DNA of 64,000 nt, from contig CAUZDY010000010.1 in the NCBI GenBank assembly GCA_963578805.1, positions 1 through 64,000 on the forward strand, read 5' to 3'. The position numbers and the translations under genes are program-made. Source of the stretch: CAUZIB01 sp963578805 (GTDB lineage Bacteria; Acidobacteriota; Vicinamibacteria; Vicinamibacterales; UBA8438). Position 1 is the stretch's first letter. Every line of letters starts with the position of its first letter. The notes below the pieces were generated by a model. The model worked only from the letters and a program-made list of their open reading frames with translations, did not search any database and was not told the DNA's origin. Below, one piece after another: positions 25,254 to 33,981 of the stretch.

Positions 25254-25463
25254 CTCTCTAAACTATTATCATAGCGAGGGTTTCCTTTTCTTACCACTGC
25301 TGGCGATCGGCAATAAACGGCCGTTGACAGCTACCGTGACGTCTACCCCGCCTAATTCGTCCCCAAAGCGGCGTCAATCTTATTCGGGCGACCCTGATCC
25401 GGCTGTGGAGCAAGGAAACTATACGTTTGGTTAAACAGACCGCTTAGCCTATTGTTGTTCCCG

Positions 25464-26135
25464 TTACGATAATTCAGGCTGGTTCAGCACCGTCGGTCCA
25501 CCTGCTGAATGCAAGACCCTCATCCAGGGGGAATAGACGGCGTTTGACACGACCCTCTTGGTTTGCAGTGATCGTACCTGCCCGGCCAGCGTCCACGTCT
25601 GAGTCTGAGTAACAACCGGGGTTTGTACACCAATGGGGGAGGGTGCGGTCACCGAACCAAATCCGTCACCACCACAGGCCCCTTGAGCAAGGAACACCGC
25701 AAGAACGAAAGATAGTCGTCGTATCACACCCGGTCGAACCAAGGCGGTTAGTAGCGTCATCTGCCAGGGTCTCGTCACGGTGATCGCCGCAGCGACTTGA
25801 ATTTTTTCGGTGGCTTTTCCGACACTCCGATCCACCAACGAGTTCGCAGCCTGAAGCCTCACCTGTTCGCTGGTGCCGCTGGTGACAAGGGATTCAAGCA
25901 CATCGACCGCACGAGGCGCGATGTTTCTCAGTCGCAATTCAGCCAACTCGACAGCCGTAGCAGCCTTAGTCAGGGCCTGTGGACTCGACCCGCCGTGATG
26001 CCGACAGACTCGCTGACCTCTCCTCGCGAACTTGTTGCAGAGCGCCCCAGCGCGGTTATGTGCGATGCAGAGGCGAGGGTCACGTTTGTCAATATCAGCG
26101 TCGACTGCCACCTTCATGGGGTCCTCTATCTTCAT
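25464..26135 (-). CDS. Phage-type HGG-motif domain fused to a lipoprotein-like C-terminus
   Basis: The first 115 residues resemble small phage or integrated-element proteins. A Cys4-like segment (LCIAHNRAGALCNKFARRG, then QRVCRHHGGSSPQA) carries the HGG motif, followed by a helical region (AELRLRNIAPRAVDVLESLV and AANSLVDRSVGKATEKIQ) as in terminase-small-subunit-like proteins. From about residue 137 the same frame turns into a lipoprotein precursor (IRRLSFVLAVFLAQGACGGD, then a Thr/Pro linker and a short beta segment). The join looks like a deletion or insertion fusion. The lipoprotein could also be translated alone from the GTG at 25727. Alternative start ATG at 26117 has a good GAGGA site. 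Confidence 0.6.
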   Translation of the reverse strand: MKIEDPMKVAVDADIDKRDPRLCIAHNRAGALCNKFARRGQRVCRHHGGSSPQALTKAATAVELAELRLRNIAPRAVDVLESLVTSGTSEQVRLQAANSLVDRSVGKATEKIQVAAAITVTRPWQMTLLTALVRPGVIRRLSFVLAVFLAQGACGGDGFGSVTAPSPIGVQTPVVTQTQTWTLAGQVRSLQTKRVVSNAVYSPWMRVLHSAGGPTVLNQPELS

Positions 26136-26339
26136 AGGGTCACCTTCATTCGATCAACGAAACGGAAATTAGCGGGTATGTGATATTGCCGACCCCCTCG
26201 CGGTTTTCGGATCGGCAGAGTTTCGAGTCTGAAAAAACCGATACCGGGGGTGCCAAACCCCCGTCTGGGCTGGCTATGTCCGTGGGCAGCCAGACGTTTT
26301 GGGGGTGCCGTTTACGGATCGATTCGGCTTCCGATTGAC

Positions 26340-26750
26340 CTAGAATCCAAACGTCTTTGACGCCAGCCATCCGGTTGGCGTGACTGACACATCAACGCCC
26401 TCTGCGGTCCGTGTCGGGAGCAGCATGAGCACGATCCCCATGGTGGCCACACCCAGACCACTCCACATCAGACCTGGTCGTTCGTAGGTGATTCTTGTGG
26501 TCGCGTCCCGCGTGTCAGAGTTGAACGGCGGACGCGAAGAGATCAACACACACTGCGTGGGAATATTCTCAAACGTATGCATTGAATACCCAGACGGACA
26601 CTGATCGCCCTCATAGTTGAACGCTGACAACATCATCGCGCCACCAGAGATCGTGAGAATTGCACCCACTGTCTTCTTCCCAGCGGCGTGCACCTGAACT
26701 GGTACCACGAGCACGGTAAGCAGCACGAAGACGATTACAAGTCTCTGCAT
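26340..26750 (-). CDS. Hypothetical exported/membrane protein
   Basis: A 136-residue protein: signal peptide about 1-23 (MQRLVIVFVLLTVLVVPVQV, ending HA), a hydrophobic Gly-rich helix (VGAILTISGGAMMLSAF), a short loop with two Cys (DQCPSGYS...TQCVLISS) that may pair, a Thr/Arg-rich beta region, and a second helix (LMWSGLGVATMGIVLMLLP). The ATG at 26750 with GGAG seven bases upstream is chosen over a longer frame to 26804. No family recognised. Confidence 0.6.
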   Translation of the reverse strand: MQRLVIVFVLLTVLVVPVQVHAAGKKTVGAILTISGGAMMLSAFNYEGDQCPSGYSMHTFENIPTQCVLISSRPPFNSDTRDATTRITYERPGLMWSGLGVATMGIVLMLLPTRTAEGVDVSVTPTGWLASKTFGF

Positions 26751-26943
26751 GGCGACACTCCAGTTCTTGGAGAGTACTACAGGCGTGTAAACAACGAGAG
26801 ACACCGATTAACTTGTTCCGCCTTGGCCATTGCCTGCGGTGCCTTGCCGCCGTGCGTCGCGCAGACGCTCTGTCTCCGCATCGCCCACCGTTCGCAGAGC
26901 TTTCCACACCAACGAGTTTGAAGTCGTCCAGCCTGCCTCGTCA

Positions 26944-26974
26944 CGGCAGGCGGTTCAACGGGGACGGGGGTGAG
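26944..26974 (+). repeat. Dispersed 25-31 bp element, copy A
   Basis: CGGCAGGCGGTTCAACGGGG, followed by ACGGGGGTGAG. Near-identical sequences occur at 28656-28686, 53414-53440 and, weaker, 46421-46453, each in gene-poor sequence. Origin unknown; possibly the end of a small mobile or repeat family. Confidence 0.6.
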
Positions 26975-26998
26975 TTACGCGGGTGCGCGGCGAACCAC

Positions 26999-27721
26999 TC
27001 ACGGGCGAGGCGTTGGGATTTCGGTGCGCCCAAGTACTGAATCGGGAACCGGCCAGTCCACACGCCCCTCTTTGTCATAAATCCGAACAACCAGCTCAGC
27101 CCTCAATGTTGTTTCGTCAAAAAGAGGGTGCCCTTCTGGTGAGTGTAAGGGGAACACTAACCAAAGTCGGTCGTAGTCGTAGTTGCGTGGCAGTAGTCCA
27201 GCTAGTGCTGGGAGGCGTCTGAGGGCTGGCGTGCTCACACCCCGAACAGTCTTGGAGCTGCCATCCTCACGGTCCTTCCATCGAAGAGCTGCTACCCAAT
27301 CTAGCGGAATAACGCCTGAGCCTTCCCGAGGGTCGATCTCGACTAAGACAACCGTCTCTCCAACAGCCTCTGCGTCCTCGACGAGATCCTGTGTTGCTTC
27401 ATCTGAGAGAAAGCCGTTTACCTGAGCAATACGGGCCCCGGCCCGTATGACCTCCGGCGTCAGCCACGTGGCCGTTAGTTTGTAATTATAGGAACGGTCG
27501 GTGGATAAGATCCTAGTATCAAAGATGCCACCAACCCTTCCATCCCTCCGCATCGCTTTGATCACGCGCTCCGCATAGTCTGTGCTCCAGGAAAGGTAGT
27601 CGCCGGCGCCGACCTCTTGCAGGGCATATACAGAACACGACGAACCCGTCCCTACGAGGGCAACCAGCTGCAAGAGGCTGGCCACTACTACGAGCCTTGA
27701 TCGCATGCCTTGACCGGTCAT
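26999..27721 (-). CDS. Hypothetical lipoprotein
   Basis: A 240-residue protein with an N-terminal helix and lipobox-like GTGSSC near residue 29, so probably lipid-anchored. The mature part is mixed alpha/beta with VIKAMRRDGRVGGIFDTRI, LVEDAEAVGETVVLVEIDPREGSG and LWLVFPLHSPEGHPLFDE. No catalytic motif was seen and no family recognised. The start at 27721 lies 8 bases after the stop of the triple-repeat gene, so the pair is probably one transcript; a further ATG at 27706 is also possible. Confidence 0.65.
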   Translation of the reverse strand: MTGQGMRSRLVVVASLLQLVALVGTGSSCSVYALQEVGAGDYLSWSTDYAERVIKAMRRDGRVGGIFDTRILSTDRSYNYKLTATWLTPEVIRAGARIAQVNGFLSDEATQDLVEDAEAVGETVVLVEIDPREGSGVIPLDWVAALRWKDREDGSSKTVRGVSTPALRRLPALAGLLPRNYDYDRLWLVFPLHSPEGHPLFDETTLRAELVVRIYDKEGRVDWPVPDSVLGRTEIPTPRP

Positions 27722-27728
27722 GGGCCAC

Positions 27729-28340
27729 CTATTCCGTGACTGCACGCTTGAGGATGGTCACGATTTCATCCCCCCCGAACCTGGTGCTCGCAATTGTTAC
27801 CCCGACAAAATCGAATCCAGCAAGACCAGCCTCACGGAGTTCATCTTGCATCGTAGATGTCTGCGTTGTTGCAAGTAGGCGATACTCAAAGAGATCTCCA
27901 TTGGCGGAGTCACGGCTTCGCTCAAGAATCACGACAGGTTCATCGCCGCCAAATGTGGTGCCGAACACGGTCTGCCCTCGGTACTCGAATCCGGCATCGC
28001 CAGCTTCCTGCATTTCCCTTTGCATCGTTGAAGTCCTGCTTGTCGCGAGCAGTCGATACTCGAAACGAGGCTCCGAGTCTGGCTCCCGTTGCATCACCAC
28101 CACTACCTCTGATCCACCGAACGACGTCTCACCTCCCATTATTCCAACGAATGCATAGCCTGAGTCCGAAGCCTCCTGCATCTCCTCCTGCATCGTCGAT
28201 GTCCTGTTCGTCGCCAGCAGCAGGTAGTCATATTCAACAGGGCGCTGTTCCTGGGCAGCGAGGCGATGTTGCCCAACGAGGATACCTGGACAACTTAAGG
28301 CCAAAACTACGAGGTAAACCCGGCTCGCCTGGAATCGCAT
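27729..28340 (-). CDS. Secreted protein with three tandem copies of a ~50-residue repeat
   Basis: Signal peptide about 1-30 (ending LAAQ), then three consecutive units starting YDYLLLATNRTSTMQEEMQE, YRLLATSRTSTMQREMQEAG and YRLLATTQTSTMQDELREAG. Each unit continues with a G[FY] turn, a beta strand, T.FGG.E and a closing V.I..R strand. This beta-alpha-beta-beta pattern recalls DUF4177-type domains (YEY......L...G..G), which occur singly elsewhere; here the protein is made only of them. Function unknown. Co-transcribed with the following lipoprotein gene. Confidence 0.75.
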   Translation of the reverse strand: MRFQASRVYLVVLALSCPGILVGQHRLAAQEQRPVEYDYLLLATNRTSTMQEEMQEASDSGYAFVGIMGGETSFGGSEVVVVMQREPDSEPRFEYRLLATSRTSTMQREMQEAGDAGFEYRGQTVFGTTFGGDEPVVILERSRDSANGDLFEYRLLATTQTSTMQDELREAGLAGFDFVGVTIASTRFGGDEIVTILKRAVTE

Positions 28341-28500
28341 GTAAAGAGTCTCCGCTTCCGAATTGACGTTACAAGGATACCCTTAAGTTTCCCGCTATCC
28401 GAGGCGTCCTGAACGATGACCTGACCGGGTTGGCCAAGCAAGGCGGACGATTCAACTTTGAGGAAAGAAAAATAGTCGATCCGACTTATAACGGTCGATG

Positions 28501-28665
28501 ATGAACCCGGCTCTCTATGGTCGAGATATGCCCGACTAGCTGGACGCAGTGAGCGGCAGGTGCATCCTTGCCCGCCTGCCGCGCTTCTCGCCAGTACATC
28601 GAACGACTCGAGGAAGGTGGCGAAGCGGGACGCGGTCATGTCTGGCCTAGCCTAGCGGCGGGCGA
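28501..28665 (+). repeat. 160-bp structured direct repeat, copy 1
   Basis: About 85-90 percent identical by eye to 30503-30667, in the same orientation and without length change. It contains GCGGCAGG...CCTGCCGC, a perfect 8-base stem around a 14-base loop. The second hairpin found in copy 2 is degenerate here (CGAAGCGGGACGCGGTCATG region). The two copies bracket the BIG2 lipoprotein gene. Confidence 0.8.
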
Positions 28666-28686
28666 TTCAACGAAGACGGGGGTCAG
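28656..28686 (+). repeat. Dispersed 25-31 bp element, copy B
   Basis: CGGCGGGCGATTCAACGAAG followed by ACGGGGGTCAG; differs from copy A at about five positions. It overlaps the end of the 160-base repeat copy 1. Confidence 0.55.
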
Positions 28687-28948
28687 GGACGGGGGTGAGC
28701 CATTAAGCCAATGACCATCGTGGGAACAAATATCTGAAGGACCATGAAGTCTCTAAGAGCGAGGTCGTTCTTCGCCAGCGCCTACGGCAGGTAGGCGGAA
28801 ACGCGATCAGGAACTATGTGTCCTTTCTGTGTCCCACCTTGTAATTTTGCTGCGTACAGGGAGGGGCGAAAGCCGCCGCCGTTGAACCACCCGCCGTGCC
28901 GCGGTAGGCTAACCATCTCACCGTTCGTCGTTTTGTTCGGAGGAGCCT

Positions 28949-30193
28949 ATGACCGGTCGCCACACACTATCCATTGCTGTCGCGGCGAGCGCTGTGGTCT
29001 GCTTGATCGTGACAACTGTTATTTCGTGTGGTGGAGGAGATAGAGAAACACCGACTGCACCAACTTCCGTGACTACGAGGACAGTGACGAACGTTGCTGT
29101 GAGGGCCTCAACGACGTCCTTGACAGTGGGGGCGACAGCCACGGTGATGGCGAGGGCGACCTACAGTGACGGGACGAGTGCAGTAATTACTCCCACGTGG
29201 GCATCCAGTACACCCGGTGTGGCGACAATCTCCGCGGTCGGTCCCGTTGATGACACGGGGACGGTGACGGCCGTCGCAGCGGGCACGACCATCATTACCG
29301 GCACGTTTAGTGGACAGAGCGGCACGGTTAGCATCACGGTAACGACGCCCACGCCCACGCCCACGGTGACCGGTGTATCGGTTAGCGCCTTAGCGACGAG
29401 CCTGGACGTTGGCCAGACGACGATCGTGACCGCGACGGCTGCCTATAGCGACGGAACCTCGGCGACCGTGAGTCCGACCTGGTCGTCGAACAACACCGGG
29501 GTAGCAACGGTGTTGTCATCGGGGACGGTGACGGCGGTGGCGGCAGGCAGTGCGACGATTACCGGCACGTTTAGCGAACAGAGCGGCACGGTTAGCATCA
29601 CGGTAACGACGCCCACGCCCACGGTGACCGGTGTATCGGTTAGCGCCTCGGCGACGACGCTTGAGGTCGGGGTAACGGCCACGGTGACGGCGACGGCGAC
29701 CTACAGTGACGGGACGAGTGCTGAGGTTGCGCCCACGTGGACCTCGAGTGCCGAGGGCGTAGCGACAGTCTCCGCGTCAGGAACGGTGACGGCCGTAGCG
29801 ACCGGCACGGCCACGATGACCGGGACGTTTGGTGGGCAGAGTGACTCGGTGGGCATAACGGTGACCGCGACCACACCGCTCGGAACTGTAGCGGTGTTAT
29901 ACAACAGTGGCACACCGATAGCCGGTTTTCAGTTTCGAGTAACGGGTGTAGGTGTCACAGGTGCCAGTGGTGGAACTGCAGCAGCAACTGGATTTACCGT
30001 CAATACGGGTAACAACATAGTTCTAGGATTTAGCTTCGCAGGAGCCACCATTCCTGCCGGCAATGGCGTACTTGTTGTATTGGAGGTTACGGGCTCTGGT
30101 GATGCCTGCCTGACAGACTTGGTTATATCGGACAGCTCCGGCAATGCCTTGGGTGCTTCGGTTGAAGATTGTCTAACAATCTCAGTTCCCTGA
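28949..30193 (+). CDS. Surface lipoprotein with three BIG2-type Ig-like repeats
   Basis: A lipoprotein (Cys27 after a 26-residue signal; mature start CGGGDRETPTAPTSV) with three bacterial Ig-like (BIG2) domains at about 45-132, 140-220 and 225-305. Each domain carries ATYSDGTSA.V.PTW.SS..GVATV, then G.VTAVA.GT..ITGTF. Thr/Pro linkers separate them. A C-terminal domain (about 310-414, starting TVAVLYNSGTPIAGFQFRVT) has the AGFQF...G...G..G pattern of cohesin-like surface domains and two Cys (DACLTD...VEDCLTI). GGAGGAG lies just before the ATG. Likely role: cell-surface adhesion or scaffolding. The repeats are near-identical in DNA, so copy number may vary. Confidence 0.85.
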   Translation: MTGRHTLSIAVAASAVVCLIVTTVISCGGGDRETPTAPTSVTTRTVTNVAVRASTTSLTVGATATVMARATYSDGTSAVITPTWASSTPGVATISAVGPVDDTGTVTAVAAGTTIITGTFSGQSGTVSITVTTPTPTPTVTGVSVSALATSLDVGQTTIVTATAAYSDGTSATVSPTWSSNNTGVATVLSSGTVTAVAAGSATITGTFSEQSGTVSITVTTPTPTVTGVSVSASATTLEVGVTATVTATATYSDGTSAEVAPTWTSSAEGVATVSASGTVTAVATGTATMTGTFGGQSDSVGITVTATTPLGTVAVLYNSGTPIAGFQFRVTGVGVTGASGGTAAATGFTVNTGNNIVLGFSFAGATIPAGNGVLVVLEVTGSGDACLTDLVISDSSGNALGASVEDCLTISVP

Positions 30194-30502
30194 AAAGTAG
30201 GTCAGGTCACTCAGACTCAGCCCGGACCCTTCGTTTCGCGTGTAGACTCATCCGCTCCATCGACCCTCGGCTTGCCATCTCGCCGTTTGTGATCACTGTC
30301 GCAGAGGAACTGTGCGCCACATCATGGTGAACCGGTCCGCGACTGGCTACACTGACGCCATCGACCGCGGATGACCCGCGGACATCACCAGCAAGGAGCC
30401 AAGACGATAACGACGCAGCAGAACGACACAGCCTATGGGACCGTGTGTAGCGAGCGGCCCCGGGCAAGGCTTGATATTGGGTCGCTTACGTAGGTGTTGT
30501 GG

Positions 30503-30667
30503 ATGAACCCTGTTCTGTATGGTCGAGATATGCCCCACTAGCTGGCCGCAGTGACCGGCAGGTGCATCCTTGCCCGCCTGCCTCGCTTCTCGCCAGTATA
30601 GGAAACGACTCGAGGAAAGTGGCGAAGCGGGACGTGACCATGTCCCGCTTCGCCTAGCGACGGGCGG
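30503..30667 (+). repeat. 160-bp structured direct repeat, copy 2
   Basis: Counterpart of 28501-28665. Starts ATGAACCCTGTTCTGTATGG and includes TCGAGATATGCCCCACTAGC, GGCAGG...CCTGCC and the strong terminal hairpin at 30621-30654. Same strand and same length as copy 1. Confidence 0.8.
30621..30654 (+). other. 13-bp perfect hairpin at the end of repeat copy 2
   Basis: GGCGAAGCGGGAC (30621-30633) and GTCCCGCTTCGCC (30642-30654) are exact reverse complements around the 8-base loop GTGACCAT. No T-run follows. Hairpins of this size at repeat ends are typical of REP or IS200/IS605-type elements; no transposase is present here. Confidence 0.7.
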
Positions 30668-30860
30668 CGGGAGAAATTGCTCTCACGAATGACATAAACG
30701 CACTAATGGAGATCCCCTTCGGACCGTGACGACTAGAACATCGCGCAGTGGCAGGCGCTCAAATTTGGCGATATTGGGCAGACTCATCCGGTGCTCTCCT
30801 CACTGCAAGGCCGTTCTTTGGCCAGGCGGATCACCCTTTGTGCTACAGAGGGACGAGCCT

Positions 30861-32048
30861 CTACGGCAGTAACAGCAGCGGTTCGACGCCCTCCGGAAGC
30901 TGCTGGTTGAACCCGGCTAGCACCGCAGCATCCGCCGCGTGCGTGCCCATCAAAGAGACGATGTCGACGAGGTCGGTCGCGCCGAACGCCCTCATGGCGC
31001 GTGCGTAGGTGTTGGCCTCGACGTTGTAGTGACCGAACAGCTCGCGAGCGAAGGCGATCAGCGTGGAATCCTTCTCGTCGAGGCCATCAAGCGGCCGATG
31101 ATACCGAACGATATCGATCACCGTCGGCTCCAGACCCGCCTCGAGCGCTGGTGGCTCGTTCATAGTCCAGTCATACTGCGAGTCGTGCGCCCGGGCTGTC
31201 ACCAGGATCGCCAGCATCATCAGCCGCTCACCGACCCTTGCCTCAAGCGCCTCCAACCCCTCGCCGTAAGCGCGAATCTGCCCAGGACCGAGGCCCCCAG
31301 GGGACGCCATGCGGCCGTAAAGCGCGCTCACAGAAGTCTGGTACGGACCTGGGCGAAGGGGTAAACGGCTCCTGGAATCGAGGTGAATGTCGCCGGGATA
31401 GGTGAACGGTAACGGGAGGGACTGGCGCCAGCCCATCGGCATCTGCTGATTGAACGCGGTCAGCGTCGCCGCGGTCGCCGCGTAATTTCCCATCAGGTCG
31501 ATGAGGTCGACTAGGTTGGTCTTCCCCAGTCTCGTCAGGGCTCTCGCGTAGGTGTCCGAGCCAAGTCTACGCGTCATGAAGAGTTCGCGGCCGACCTCCA
31601 TAATGATCGCTTCCGGGTCACCCACGTCGCTGGTAGGCTTTCGATGCCGCACGACGTCGATAAGCACTTCATCCAACCCGACCGCCAACGCGTCGAGCTC
31701 ATGCAGCGCCCACTCGTAGGGCTGGTCGTGCTCGCGTGCCGTCGTCAAGATAGCAAGCTCGGTCAGGCGGCGCCCGAGCGGCCCCGAAAACCGAAGGTCG
31801 GTACCAGAGCCATGGATCCGTAGTGCCGCGGCACCCATGGGGGCACCTCCCGAGTCGGCGGTTCGCATCACCGAATCGTAGGCCTCCAGGCGACTCGTGT
31901 CGATCTCCTCGCGATCGATGGGAGGCAGCCGACTACGCGACACCGGATGCACATCATCAGGGAGTTGACCAGCTTGAGCGCTCTCCACCGCCACCGGGGC
32001 GAACCCGGCCCATACGCAGACGGCCACCGTCTGTACCCATTGCCGCAT
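30861..32048 (-). CDS. Exported protein with two carboxymuconolactone-decarboxylase-like domains
   Basis: A 395-residue protein with a signal peptide (about 1-26, ending ESAQAG). AAGGAGG lies five bases upstream of the ATG at 32048; a longer frame to 32228 is rejected. Two homologous AhpD/CMD-like domains follow, each with GP.G..L..LAIL.TAR.HD..Y.W..HE and then DIVR...PL / DVVRHRKPT. Active AhpD has a CxxC in the helix; here no Cys pair is seen, so peroxidase chemistry is unlikely. Similar tandem exported CMD proteins are common in Acidobacteria, with unknown substrates. Upstream lies the divergent-looking but same-strand hydrolase gene. Confidence 0.85.
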   Translation of the reverse strand: MRQWVQTVAVCVWAGFAPVAVESAQAGQLPDDVHPVSRSRLPPIDREEIDTSRLEAYDSVMRTADSGGAPMGAAALRIHGSGTDLRFSGPLGRRLTELAILTTAREHDQPYEWALHELDALAVGLDEVLIDVVRHRKPTSDVGDPEAIIMEVGRELFMTRRLGSDTYARALTRLGKTNLVDLIDLMGNYAATAATLTAFNQQMPMGWRQSLPLPFTYPGDIHLDSRSRLPLRPGPYQTSVSALYGRMASPGGLGPGQIRAYGEGLEALEARVGERLMMLAILVTARAHDSQYDWTMNEPPALEAGLEPTVIDIVRYHRPLDGLDEKDSTLIAFARELFGHYNVEANTYARAMRAFGATDLVDIVSLMGTHAADAAVLAGFNQQLPEGVEPLLLLP

Positions 32049-32271
32049 TGCGGCCTCCTTGTTTAAGTGTCGGATGTCGTTCTTTATTCTAAGTCCAGTC
32101 GTCCACGTCCGCACGTTCACCTCGAGCAACGGAGCATCAGTTGGCGTCAAACCGTTAAACATTGAGCTCCGAAGTGTTATGGGTGCTATCTGGCTGCGGT
32201 TGGTCGTGCTGACGCGTGCCGTACGCAAACACGAGGCGCGAGCTGCGAATCACCTCTTCTGCCACGGGCTA

Positions 32272-33546
32272 CTATCCGAGACCACCAAGAAACTCCAGCA
32301 GCAGATGGCTCGTCGTTTCGGCTTGTTCCTGCTGAACCCAATGACCCGCACCGTCCACAAGGTGCACCGCACGCATGTCGGTACAGGCAGCTGTCTGCAT
32401 GCGCTCGAAGGATCCAGGACTCTGGTAGGTGCCCCAGTCGCTGGCTCCGCTAATAAAAATGGAAGGTTGATCGATGGTCCTGCCGGCGTGCAATTCCAGC
32501 TCTTCCACACCGATGCCGCTGCGACCCATGCGATAGCCATTTAGACCACCCTGAAAACTGGTGCGTCCATACTCTTCGGCATAAACTCGCAGTGCCGAGT
32601 CAGGCAACCAGGTGTTGGCAGCAATGTCCACCGCGGGAGGCATGACTTCCGCCACCGTTTCTGCCATGCCCCGGCTCAGCTGCATGATGTAGTAGTTCGG
32701 CATCTTCGCCCATTCTTGCGCCGTCCTGGCCGCCAGTCGATAGGGTTTATTGCCCTCCCAGTCCGCACTCTTGAAATGGTAATAACCCCGAAGAAAGTCA
32801 TGAATGCCCTGGCTAGCATGCCACATGTTTTCGTTGGCGCTCCGAGTCGTGTAGTAGCGCTGATAGTGCTTTCTGGGGGGTGCCAATGCGGCCAGATCAT
32901 CGTAGATGCTCTGGCGGTCGGTAACAGTGGATTCTGGGGAATCGTTTACCGTATCGAAGGGCAACGCTGGTATGCCTCCGAAAGGTGCGCTCATCATCAC
33001 CACCGCAGGAAAAATGTCCGGGCGGGTTACGGCACACCAGCCAGCGAGAGGCGAACCGGCGTCATGACCTATCACGGCGGCGACAGATCGGTAGCCGAAC
33101 GCCAGCACCAAGCCTAGAGCATCCCTCACCTTGTTAAGCCGGCGAAATGGCGAAAGGTTCGTATCGTAATCCGAACTCCAACCGGTAGTGCGACCGTAAC
33201 CGCGAACATCGGGGGCGATGACGTGATAACCGGCCTCTGCCAGCGGAACCATCACGTTTCTCCAACTGTAGGCTAACTCGGGAAAGCCATGCAGCAGCAG
33301 CAAGGAAGGTCGATTGGGAGTTTCGTAACCCGCTTCCAGTACATGCACCCGCAATCCGTTAATGTTATTGACGAATCGAGACCGTACGCCCTCAGGTAAC
33401 CAGGCGGAAGGATAGGGTTCCAACTCAATGCCCAGGCCCGTGGGCTGAGCATGCACTCTGCGAGAAACTACCGAGGTTACCCCAAGCGAAGCCAGCCCGA
33501 GCGAGGAAAGTGCCAACACAATGTGCCTTCGTGAATATTCATTCAT
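32272..33546 (-). CDS. Tat-exported epoxide-hydrolase-like alpha/beta hydrolase
   Basis: An alpha/beta-hydrolase with a twin-arginine-like leader (SRRHIVLALSSLGLASLG). HGFPELAYSWRNVMVPLAEA is the oxyanion HG-x-P motif, VIAPDVRGYGRT follows, and the nucleophile elbow is IGHDAGS with Asp as nucleophile, as in epoxide hydrolases and haloalkane dehalogenases. A cap domain (about 210-330) carries Tyr and Trp residues, and the catalytic His is in DGAGHWVQQEQ near the C-terminus. The ATG at 33546 is chosen because it starts just before the Arg pair. Tat export implies folding before secretion to the periplasm. Confidence 0.85.
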   Translation of the reverse strand: MNEYSRRHIVLALSSLGLASLGVTSVVSRRVHAQPTGLGIELEPYPSAWLPEGVRSRFVNNINGLRVHVLEAGYETPNRPSLLLLHGFPELAYSWRNVMVPLAEAGYHVIAPDVRGYGRTTGWSSDYDTNLSPFRRLNKVRDALGLVLAFGYRSVAAVIGHDAGSPLAGWCAVTRPDIFPAVVMMSAPFGGIPALPFDTVNDSPESTVTDRQSIYDDLAALAPPRKHYQRYYTTRSANENMWHASQGIHDFLRGYYHFKSADWEGNKPYRLAARTAQEWAKMPNYYIMQLSRGMAETVAEVMPPAVDIAANTWLPDSALRVYAEEYGRTSFQGGLNGYRMGRSGIGVEELELHAGRTIDQPSIFISGASDWGTYQSPGSFERMQTAACTDMRAVHLVDGAGHWVQQEQAETTSHLLLEFLGGLG

Positions 33547-33981
33547 AGGTTTTGTCCTGCGGGACAAAGAAACGGTAGCTCAGACAGCAGCTTGAACCTG
33601 AGGACCTTCGAGGATCGCGGCGATCCATTCAGCGATCGCGCAGGTCGCTTTGTTTCGTGATCTCCAAGGTCGTCCTCAGGGATTCCCAGAAACACCGGGT
33701 GCGAACCCATTGCTTTTTCTTTTGTTTACAGTCAGACGCTGCTCTGCTGACCGCCATCAGCCGATTCGCAGCTTAATGATTATTCGAGTAACAGCTGGTT
33801 GCGGTAGGTGCTGGGATGTAGCGAGACAACGTTCTACTCCGTTTCCAGGATCTCTCCTACGCTAACAGCCTTGATCGCTTAAGGTCTTGCTTCTGCTGAA
33901 GCCATTCAGTGGTGCGGATGCAACTCAGAATGCTGTGGGATGCCATGGCTCTTCTGACTCAGCTATACAGATAGACACGGG
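33547..33981. other. Intergenic region without recognisable gene
   Basis: No supported gene in 435 bases. A 55-codon minus-strand frame (starting MGSHPVFLGIPEDD near 33709) overlaps the hydrolase start and has no homologous feel or ribosome binding site. GGATCG-cgg-CGATCC at 33612-33626 is a small inverted repeat upstream of the hydrolase gene. Confidence 0.4.

Larger units (their letters stand above)
28341..28948. other. Gene-poor region with repeat copies
   Basis: No gene is supported in these 608 bases. They contain copy 1 of the 160-base structured repeat (28501-28665), copy B of the short dispersed element (28656-28686) and unannotated sequence leading to the promoter of the BIG2 lipoprotein gene. 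Confidence 0.5.
30194..30860. other. Gene-poor region with repeat copy 2
   Basis: No gene supported. A minus-strand frame at 30207-30467 has a mildly coding-like C-terminus (SMERMSLHAKRRVRAESE) but no partner motifs, and may be a transposase or other gene remnant. The region holds the 160-base repeat copy 2 (30503-30667) with its 13-base perfect hairpin. Confidence 0.5.

Noticed and set aside
30861..32048. AhpD-type alkylhydroperoxidase
   Set aside because: The CxxC redox pair that defines AhpD activity is not present in either domain.
32059..32544. Plus-strand 161-residue frame
   Set aside because: It lies largely over the hydrolase gene on the other strand and shows no family motifs; treated as a shadow frame.
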